64,000 nt of DNA from an uncultured Cellulomonadaceae bacterium (GTDB lineage: Bacteria; Actinomycetota; Actinomycetes; Actinomycetales; Cellulomonadaceae): NCBI GenBank assembly GCA_947495165.1, contig CANLXM010000001.1, forward strand, positions 1,240,001 through 1,304,000, in the 5' to 3' direction. The position numbers and the translations under genes were made by a program. The notes below the pieces were generated by a model. That model had not been told where the DNA came from and did not search any database. It was given only the letters and a program-made list of their open reading frames with translations. Below, one piece after another: positions 57,932 through 64,000 of this stretch (position 1 is its first letter; the number at the start of each line of letters is the position of its first letter).

Positions 57932-58756
57932 ATGCTGCCGGACGACCGCTCGACGCCTGCGGTGAGCACCGCGTACGAGGACCTGCTGCGGCACGTGCTG
58001 GTCCACGGTGTCGCGAAGTCCGACCGCACGGGCACCGGGACCCGCAGCGTGTTCGGTCACCAGATGCGGTTCGACCTGTCCCAGGGTTTCCCGCTCGTCA
58101 CGACCAAGCGGGTGCACCTGAGGTCGATCGTGGGTGAGCTGCTGTGGTTCCTGCGCGGCGACTCGAACGTCCGTTGGCTGCAGGAGAACGGCGTGCGCAT
58201 CTGGAACGAGTGGGCCGACGACGACGGCGAGCTCGGCCCGGTCTACGGCGTGCAGTGGCGCTCGTGGCCCACGCCGGACGGCGGGCACATCGACCAGATC
58301 GCGCGCGTCCTGGAGCAGCTGACGACCGACCCGGACTCGCGCCGGATCATCGTCTCGGCGTGGAACGTGGCTGAGCTCGACACCATGGCGCTGGCCCCGT
58401 GCCACGCGTTCTTCCAGTTCTACGTCGCGGACGGGCGGCTCTCGTGCCAGCTCTACCAGCGGTCGGCCGACCTGTTCCTCGGGGTGCCGTTCAACATCGC
58501 GTCCTACGCGCTGCTGACCCACATGATCGCTCAGCAGACCGGGCTCGAGGTGGGTGACCTCGTGTGGACCGGCGGGGACTGCCACATCTACGACAACCAC
58601 GTCACCCAGGTGACCGAGCAGCTCGAGCGAGCGCCCTACGCCTTCCCGCGCCTCCAGCTGCGCTGCGCGGCCTCGCTCTTCGAGTACACCTTCGACGACG
58701 TCGTCGTGGAGGGCTACCAGCACCACCCGGCGATCACGGCGCCGGTCGCCGTCTGA
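57932..58756 (+). CDS. thyA: Thymidylate synthase
   Basis: A 274-residue ThyA, converting dUMP to dTMP with methylene-tetrahydrofolate. Signs: [42 protein letters not shown], catalytic Cys in [36 protein letters not shown] 57932 is chosen over 57887 because AAGGGG lies about 6 bases before it. No dfrA follows; the downstream gene is on the other strand. Confidence 0.95.
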   Translation: MLPDDRSTPAVSTAYEDLLRHVLVHGVAKSDRTGTGTRSVFGHQMRFDLSQGFPLVTTKRVHLRSIVGELLWFLRGDSNVRWLQENGVRIWNEWADDDGELGPVYGVQWRSWPTPDGGHIDQIARVLEQLTTDPDSRRIIVSAWNVAELDTMALAPCHAFFQFYVADGRLSCQLYQRSADLFLGVPFNIASYALLTHMIAQQTGLEVGDLVWTGGDCHIYDNHVTQVTEQLERAPYAFPRLQLRCAASLFEYTFDDVVVEGYQHHPAITAPVAV

Positions 58757-59569
58757 TCAGGCGGTCGGGGCGTCCAGGAGCTCCGACGTGGTGACGAACC
58801 GGTAGCCGTCGGCGGTGAGGCGGGCCACGAGCCGGTCCACGGCCACGTAGAGCGACTCCGCCGGGGTCGACCGCCCGTCGTGGCAGAGGACGATCATGCC
58901 GGCCGTCGCGCAGCCCAGGTTGTGGTCGACCTTCCGCTCGGCGCCGTCGGTCGGCAGGTGGTGCGACCACAGGGCGACGCGGTACCCGAGCTCGGCGGCC
59001 ACGAACAGGCCCGGCGCGTCGATCCGTCCCCACGGTGGCCGCACGAGCGTCGGCGTCGCACCCGTCGCCGTGACGATCGCGTCGTGCGTGCGCAGCAGGT
59101 TGTCCCGGAGCTCCGCGACGGACAGGTCCGTCAGGTCCTGGTGCCCCCAGCCGTGGTTGGCGACCTCGTGACCCGCCGCCACGACCTCGCGCGCGACGTC
59201 CGGGTGCCGCTCGACGGCGTCGCCCAGCTGGAAGAAGGTGGCGCGGGCGTCGTGCCGCGCGAGCACCTCGAGCGCGCGCGGCGTCCACCGCGGGTCAGGA
59301 CCGTCGTCGAAGGTGAGGGACACCAGGGGGGCGGTGGGCGAGGCACGCCACACGACCTGCGCCGCGACCGCGGCCGTCACCGTCTCGGGGCGCGGCGACA
59401 CGCGGTGCGTGGGGCTCTTGCGACGCCCCTGCGCCGCGCGCGCCTCCTCGGCGGCGAACACGGTGAGCCCCGCCGCGAGCGCGCTGACGCCCGAGGTCGT
59501 GAGGAGCCGACGCCGGGTCAGGCCGGCGGTAGGGTCGGCGTGGGGGCTGGCGGCGGTCTGCTCGGGCAC
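58757..59569 (-). CDS. Tat-exported polysaccharide deacetylase
   Basis: A 270-residue NodB-type (CE4) protein. The signal has twin arginines (TRRRLLTTSGVSALAAGL). The deacetylase motifs follow: TFDDGPDPRW, HEVANHGWGHQDLT, RPPWGRID, and the late VLCHDGR. Such enzymes remove acetyl groups from peptidoglycan or chitin-like polymers. GTG 59569 is chosen because TAGGCT on the minus strand sits 8 nt before it. Convergent with thyA; no gap. Confidence 0.88.
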   Translation of the reverse strand: MPEQTAASPHADPTAGLTRRRLLTTSGVSALAAGLTVFAAEEARAAQGRRKSPTHRVSPRPETVTAAVAAQVVWRASPTAPLVSLTFDDGPDPRWTPRALEVLARHDARATFFQLGDAVERHPDVAREVVAAGHEVANHGWGHQDLTDLSVAELRDNLLRTHDAIVTATGATPTLVRPPWGRIDAPGLFVAAELGYRVALWSHHLPTDGAERKVDHNLGCATAGMIVLCHDGRSTPAESLYVAVDRLVARLTADGYRFVTTSELLDAPTA

Positions 59570-59577
59570 GAGAACGG

Positions 59578-59583
59578 AGCCTA
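59578..59583 (-). promoter_or_regulatory. -10 element for the polysaccharide deacetylase gene
   Basis: TAGGCT read on the minus strand, 8 nt before GTG 59569. It is back to back with the dapA element, about 57 bases away. Confidence 0.45.
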
Positions 59584-59640
59584 GCGGAGCGCGACGTGGC
59601 GCGGAGGCAAGACGGCGCGTGGCGGTGCGCACGCGCGCGG

Positions 59641-59646
59641 TAGGTT
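59641..59646 (+). promoter_or_regulatory. -10 element for a leaderless dapA mRNA
   Basis: TAGGTT lies exactly 6 nt before the ATG at 59653. Confidence 0.55.
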
Positions 59647-59652
59647 GTCCCC

Positions 59653-60567
59653 ATGGTTGCGCGCCCTGTCCCGAACCGTCCGTTCGGTGCTGTCCTGACC
59701 GCCATGGTCACGCCGATGTCGATCGACGGATCCCTCGACCTCGACGCCGCGGTCGCCCTCGCCCGGCACCTCGTCGACCACGGTCACGACGGCCTGGTGC
59801 TCAACGGCACCACCGGCGAGTCCCCGACGACGCACGCCCCGGAGAAGGCCGAGCTCGTGCGGGCCGTCGTCGACGCCGTCGGCGACCGGGCGCACGTGAT
59901 CGCCGGTGCCGGCTCCAACGACACGGCGCACGCGGTGCGCATGGCCGAGAGCGCCGCCGCCGCCGGCGCGCACGGCCTGCTCGTGGTGAGCCCGTACTAC
60001 TCACGGCCCAGCCAGGAGGGCCTCGTCCGGCACACGCTCGCCGTCGCGGAGTCCACCGACCTGCCGGTGATGCTCTACGACGTGCCGGGCCGCACAGGCG
60101 TCCGGTTCGCGCCCGCGACCCTCGAGCGCCTCGCGGAGCACGACGCCATCGTCGCGGTCAAGGACGCGACCGGTGACCTGTACTCCGCAGCCACGCTGAT
60201 CGCACGCACCGGCCTGGCCTGGTACTGCGGGGACGACTCGCTCTACCTCGCCTACCTGGCGCACGGCGCCGCGGGCGTCGTGAGCGTCGCGGGGCACGTC
60301 GTCGGCCCACAGCTCGCCGCGCTCACGCACGCGTTCGACGCCGGCGACCACGCCCGGGCCACCGAGATCCTCGTGGCGATCGCGCCCGCGATCGACGCCG
60401 TGAACGCGGCAGGTTTCCAGGCCGTCATGGCCAAGGCAGCCCTGGAGCTGCTCGGTCTGCTCCCGGGGCGGACCCTCCGGCTGCCTCAGGTGGCGGCCAC
60501 CGACGACGACGTCGCCGTCGTGCGCGCAGGCCTCGTCTCCGCCGGACTGCTGGAGCCGTCCCACTGA
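59653..60567 (+). CDS. dapA: 4-hydroxy-tetrahydrodipicolinate synthase
   Basis: A 304-residue enzyme that starts the diaminopimelate branch. Signs: LVLNGTTGESPTTHAPEK, VSPYYSRPSQEGLVRH, the Tyr of MLYDVPGRTG, and the Schiff-base Lys in VAVKDATGDL. ATG 59653. No ribosome binding site, consistent with leaderless expression. Followed 10 bases later by rnj, as usual in actinobacteria. Confidence 0.96.
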   Translation: MVARPVPNRPFGAVLTAMVTPMSIDGSLDLDAAVALARHLVDHGHDGLVLNGTTGESPTTHAPEKAELVRAVVDAVGDRAHVIAGAGSNDTAHAVRMAESAAAAGAHGLLVVSPYYSRPSQEGLVRHTLAVAESTDLPVMLYDVPGRTGVRFAPATLERLAEHDAIVAVKDATGDLYSAATLIARTGLAWYCGDDSLYLAYLAHGAAGVVSVAGHVVGPQLAALTHAFDAGDHARATEILVAIAPAIDAVNAAGFQAVMAKAALELLGLLPGRTLRLPQVAATDDDVAVVRAGLVSAGLLEPSH

Positions 60568-60577
60568 AAGGCACGTC

Positions 60578-62263
60578 ATGAGTCACCCGCACCCCGACCT
60601 GCCCACCCCTCCTGCGCTGCCGGAGCACGGCATGCGGGTCGTCGCGCTCGGCGGCCTGGGGGAGATCGGTCGCAACATGGCCGTCCTGGAGTACCAGGGG
60701 CGGCTGCTGATCATCGACTGCGGCGTCCTGTTTCCGGAGGACCACCAGCCGGGTGTGGACCTGATCCTGCCCGACTTCGAGTACATCGCCGACCGGATGG
60801 CGGACGTCGAGGCGATCATCCTCACGCACGGGCACGAGGACCACATCGGGGGCGTTCCCTACCTGCTGCGCCTGCGCGACGACATCCCGATCCTCGGGTC
60901 TCAGCTGACCCTCGCCTTCATCGAGGCCAAGCTCAAGGAGCACCGGATCACGCCCGTGACCTACGCGGTCAAGGAGGGTCAGCGCGAGCAGCTGGGTGTG
61001 TTCGACGTCGAGTTCGTGGCCGTCAACCACTCGATCCCGGACGCGCTCGCGGTGGCCGTGACGACGGGCGCGGGCACCATCCTGCACACCGGCGACTTCA
61101 AGATGGACCAGCTTCCCCTCGACGGGCGGATCACCGACCTGCGCGCCTTCGCGCGGCTCGGTGAGCGGGGCGTCGACCTGTTCATGGTCGACTCCACGAA
61201 CGCGGAGGTCCCCGGGTTCGTGACTCCCGAGCGCGAGATCGGGCCGGTCCTCGACCGCGTGTTCGCCCAGGCCGAGAAGACGATCGTCGTGGCTTCGTTC
61301 GCGTCGCACGTCCACCGCGTCCAGCAGGTGCTCGACGCCGCGCACGCGCACGGACGCCGCGTCGCGTTCGTGGGTCGGTCCATGGTGCGGAACATGGGTA
61401 TCGCCGCCGAGCTGGGGTACCTCAAGGTCCCCGACGGGCTCCTCGTCGACATCAAGAAGATCGACGCGCTGCGCGAGGACGAGCTCGTGCTCATGTGCAC
61501 GGGGTCCCAGGGCGAGCCCATGGCCGCGCTGAGCCGGATCGCGAACCGTGACCACCGTGTGTCGGTGGGCCCTGGGGACACGGTGATCCTGGCGTCCTCG
61601 CTGATCCCGGGGAACGAGAACTCCGTCTACCGGGTCATCAACGGTCTCACCCGGCTCGGGGCGACGGTCGTGCACGGGGGCAACGCCAAGGTCCACGTGT
61701 CCGGCCACGCCTCGGCCGGTGAGCTGCTCTACTGCTACAACATCCTGCGCCCGCGCAACGTGATGCCCGTGCACGGTGAGGTGCGCCACCTCGTCGCGAA
61801 CGGTGCCCTCGCGGTGGCGGCAGGGGTCGACCCGGAGCGCGTCGTGCTCGCCGAGGACGGCGTGGTGATCGACCTGGTCGACGGCGAGGCCACGATCGTG
61901 GGAGCGGTGCCGTGCGGCTACGTCTACGTGGACGGCTCGAGCGTCGGCGAGCTCACGGACGCGGAGCTCAAGGACCGACGCATCCTGGGGGAGGAGGGGT
62001 TCATCTCGCTCTTCGCGGTCGTGGACTCGGCGACCGGCAAGGTGCTCGCGGGCCCGGAGATCCACGCGCGCGGCTTCGCGGAGGACGACGCGGTCTTCGA
62101 CGAGATCATCCCGCAGCTCACGGTCGCGCTCGAGGAAGCCACGGCGGCCGGGAACAGCGACACCCACCAGCTCCAGCAGGTGATGCGGCGTGTCGTCGGA
62201 CGCTGGGTGTCGAACCGGCTGCGCCGCAAGCCGATGATCATCCCCGTGGTCGTCGAGGCCTGA
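60578..62263 (+). CDS. rnj: Ribonuclease J
   Basis: A 561-residue beta-lactamase-fold/beta-CASP RNase. Metal motif LTHGHEDHIGGVPYLL (HxHxDH), later VAVNHSIPDAL and HTGDFKMDQ. CASP region SFASHVHRVQQVLDAA and GNAKVHVSGHASAGEL. It acts in 5'-end mRNA decay and rRNA processing. ATG 60578 with AAAGG 6 bases before. Confidence 0.96.
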   Translation: MSHPHPDLPTPPALPEHGMRVVALGGLGEIGRNMAVLEYQGRLLIIDCGVLFPEDHQPGVDLILPDFEYIADRMADVEAIILTHGHEDHIGGVPYLLRLRDDIPILGSQLTLAFIEAKLKEHRITPVTYAVKEGQREQLGVFDVEFVAVNHSIPDALAVAVTTGAGTILHTGDFKMDQLPLDGRITDLRAFARLGERGVDLFMVDSTNAEVPGFVTPEREIGPVLDRVFAQAEKTIVVASFASHVHRVQQVLDAAHAHGRRVAFVGRSMVRNMGIAAELGYLKVPDGLLVDIKKIDALREDELVLMCTGSQGEPMAALSRIANRDHRVSVGPGDTVILASSLIPGNENSVYRVINGLTRLGATVVHGGNAKVHVSGHASAGELLYCYNILRPRNVMPVHGEVRHLVANGALAVAAGVDPERVVLAEDGVVIDLVDGEATIVGAVPCGYVYVDGSSVGELTDAELKDRRILGEEGFISLFAVVDSATGKVLAGPEIHARGFAEDDAVFDEIIPQLTVALEEATAAGNSDTHQLQQVMRRVVGRWVSNRLRRKPMIIPVVVEA

Positions 62264-62303
62264 CACACGCCGCCGGGTGCCCAGGATGGGGGGTCCGGCG
62301 CGG

Positions 62304-62309
62304 TAGCGT
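62304..62309 (+). promoter_or_regulatory. Putative -10 element for ftsK
   Basis: TAGCGT lies 9 nt before the ftsK ATG; the predicted leader is at most about 3 nt, nearly leaderless. Confidence 0.4.
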
Positions 62310-62318
62310 TCGAGCATT

Positions 62319-64000
62319 ATGGCAACACGTGGGTCCACCTCTCGGACGGCTACCAAGAAGCGTCCCGCCGCACAGAGCGGGCGGGGCGCGAGCGCTGCGC
62401 GCGCCGGCAAGCCGCGCGCGGGTGCGAGCGCGCCCGAGCGGCCGCCGCTGCTGGTGCGCATGGTCAGGGGGACGTGGCTCGGCTTCGCCCACGGAGTCGG
62501 CGGCGCTACGCGTCGGGTGGGTCGGGGTGCCCGTGACCTGGACCCCGCGCTGCGCCGCGACGGCGTCGCGCTGACCTTGCTCGCGCTCGCGATCATCGTC
62601 GCCGGCCGCGAGTGGTGGGGGCTGTCGGGCGCCGCCATGGACGTCGTCCACGCGATCGCAGCGGGGACCTTCGGCGTCGTCGCCGTCGCCCTGCCGCTCG
62701 TCCTGCTGTGGCTGTCGGTCCGGTTCATGCGGCACCCCCAGGAGTCGCAGGTCACGAGCCGCATGAGCATCGGCCTGAGCGCGATCACGATCGCGGTCTG
62801 CGGGCTGGTCGCGATCGCCGAGGGCCTGCCCGCGCCGCGGGACGGGTTCGAGGCGGTGCGTGCCGCCGGCGGCGTGATCGGCTATCTCGTCGGCACCCCG
62901 CTCGTCGCCGGCCTCACCGCGTGGATCGCGGTCCCCGTGCTGCTGCTCCTGGGCTTCTTCGGGGTCCTCGTGCTGACAGCGACCCCGCTCGGGCAGGTCG
63001 TGCCGCGCTTGCGCGCCCTGGGTGAGCGCCTCACGCACGGCAAGCCCGCGGCGGACACCGACGAGACGCTGCAGCTCGCCGAGGGCGTGTCGCGCCACGA
63101 CGTGACGGACGAGATCGAGGCTGCCCCGGTGCGGCGTCGTCGCTTCGGGCGCACCCCTCGCGCCACCGAGGTCGCGCCCACGGAGGTCCTGCCCCAGCCC
63201 TATGCCGGAGACGAGGCGTTCGAGGCCGCGGCGCTGCGCGAGGCCGACCTCGCCGAGCGCGAGGCCGCGGCCGACGCGACGCAGGTCCTGGCTGCCGAGG
63301 GCGCGGGGACCGCGGCGACCGCTCCGACGGAGGCGCTCGCGCCGGTGCCCGCCCCGCCGACGGAGCGCGCGGCGCCCCCGACCGAGCGCGTGCCGGCGGG
63401 CGAGCAGCCCATGCTCTCGGGTGACATCGTCTACCTGCTGCCTGACGAGGAGAGCCTGGTCAAGGGCCCGCCCCACAAGGTCCGCTCCGCCGCGAACGAC
63501 CGCGTCGTGGAGTCCCTCACCAACGTGTTCGAGCAGTTCGGCATCAACGCGTCGGTCACCGGGTTCTCCCGGGGGCCGACGGTCACGCGCTACGAGGTCG
63601 AGCTCGGCCAGGGCACCAAGGTCGAGCGGGTCACCGCCCTGAGCAAGAACATCGCCTATGCGGTGGCGAGCGCGGACGTGCGGATCCTCTCGCCGATCCC
63701 CGGCAAGTCCGCGATCGGCATCGAGATCCCGAACGCCGACCGTGAGACGGTCGCGCTGGGGGACGTGCTGCGCTCCTCGGTCGCGCGCCGCACCGAGCAC
63801 CCCATGGTCATCGGGATCGGCAAGGACGTCGAGGGCGGCTACGTCGTCGCGAACCTCGCCAAGATGCCGCACATCCTGGTCGCCGGTGCGACGGGCGCCG
63901 GAAAGTCGAGCTTCGTGAACTCGATGATCGTGTCGCTGCTCATGCGCTCCACGCCGGACCAGGTGCGCATGGTGCTGGTCGACCCCAAGCGTGTCGAGCT
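62319..64000 (+). CDS. ftsK: DNA translocase FtsK (5' part; runs off the window)
   Basis: The frame is open to the right edge: about 560 residues visible, C-terminal part outside. N-terminal Lys/Ala-rich tail, then about four membrane segments (residues 85-230: ALTLLALAIIVAG, VVAVALPLVLLWL, AITIAVCGLVAIA, IAVPVLLLLGFFGVLVL). An acidic and Pro/Ala linker follows, then the alpha domain with VYLLPDEESLVKGPPH and GPTVTRYEVELGQGTK. Walker A VAGATGAGKSS is at about residues 521-531. FtsK pumps DNA at the septum and activates XerCD. The gamma domain cannot be checked. Confidence 0.95.
   Translation, partial: MATRGSTSRTATKKRPAAQSGRGASAARAGKPRAGASAPERPPLLVRMVRGTWLGFAHGVGGATRRVGRGARDLDPALRRDGVALTLLALAIIVAGREWWGLSGAAMDVVHAIAAGTFGVVAVALPLVLLWLSVRFMRHPQESQVTSRMSIGLSAITIAVCGLVAIAEGLPAPRDGFEAVRAAGGVIGYLVGTPLVAGLTAWIAVPVLLLLGFFGVLVLTATPLGQVVPRLRALGERLTHGKPAADTDETLQLAEGVSRHDVTDEIEAAPVRRRRFGRTPRATEVAPTEVLPQPYAGDEAFEAAALREADLAEREAAADATQVLAAEGAGTAATAPTEALAPVPAPPTERAAPPTERVPAGEQPMLSGDIVYLLPDEESLVKGPPHKVRSAANDRVVESLTNVFEQFGINASVTGFSRGPTVTRYEVELGQGTKVERVTALSKNIAYAVASADVRILSPIPGKSAIGIEIPNADRETVALGDVLRSSVARRTEHPMVIGIGKDVEGGYVVANLAKMPHILVAGATGAGKSSFVNSMIVSLLMRSTPDQVRMVLVDPKRVE

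Overview
This window is a stretch of very GC-rich (roughly 70-75% by eye) actinobacterial chromosome. Gene content and order (smc, ftsY, amt-glnB-glnD, ffh, rpsP-trmD-rplS, lepB-rnhB, comM-dprA-xerC, whiG-type sigma, rpsB-tsf-pyrH-frr-cdsA-rlmN, dxr-rseP-ispG, proS, rimP-nusA-infB-rbfA-truB-ribF, rpsO-pnp, dapB, thyA, dapA, rnj, ftsK) fit the order Micrococcales, probably Cellulomonadaceae or a close relative. That placement comes from gene order and protein character, not from a search. The many GTG/TTG starts, the alanine-rich tails and the shadow frames caused by GC-rich third codon positions agree with it. I see no rRNA, tRNA, CRISPR, insertion sequence, prophage or integrated island. Two genes run off the edges: smc at the left lacks its N-terminus and ftsK at the right lacks its C-terminus.

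Layout. 1-6.2 kb: smc, a small membrane protein, a BCCT osmolyte transporter and ftsY. 6.2-9.8 kb: the nitrogen-sensing set amt-glnB-glnD, with an unusually short GlnD. 9.8-14.1 kb: ffh, an amidohydrolase and, on the minus strand, an M16-type peptidase with an extra C-terminal beta-rich domain. 14.2-19 kb: rpsP-khpA-rimM-trmD, rplS behind a strongly structured leader, then lepB-rnhB-DUF2469. 19-24.6 kb: yraN-comM-dprA (DNA processing), xerC, a FliA/WhiG-type sigma factor and a convergent secreted LytM-like protein. 24.6-31 kb: rpsB with a long structured leader, tsf, pyrH, frr, cdsA, rlmN and a small protein with two DivIVA-like motifs. 31-37 kb: dxr, rseP, ispG (isoprenoid synthesis and membrane proteolysis), a GNAT protein and proS. 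37-40 kb, minus strand: a lipoprotein followed by an ABC ATPase and permease. 40-47.7 kb: the rimP-nusA-ylxR-infB-rbfA-truB-ribF translation block. 47.7-64 kb: a large secreted peptidoglycan amidase, rpsO, pnp, an M16 peptidase, dapB, a small membrane protein, GNAT and aldehyde dehydrogenase genes (minus), thyA, a Tat-exported polysaccharide deacetylase (minus), dapA, rnj and ftsK.

How it works together: most genes serve ribosome production, protein targeting and export (ffh, ftsY, lepB), RNA turnover (pnp, rnj), cell-wall precursor supply (dapA, dapB, dxr, ispG) and chromosome segregation (smc, xerC, ftsK). No accessory defence or biosynthetic system is evident. The least explained signals are regulatory: structured 5' leaders before rplS, rpsB, rpsO and infB, three overlapping mini-ORFs before infB, and a repeated arrangement in which an actinobacterial -10 hexamer lies exactly 6-7 nt before the start codon, implying leaderless mRNAs. 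Protein-level oddities are the GlnD without ACT domains, the M16 protein with an added C-terminal domain, a duplicated module in the secreted amidase, and a LytM protein with cysteine in place of one conserved histidine.
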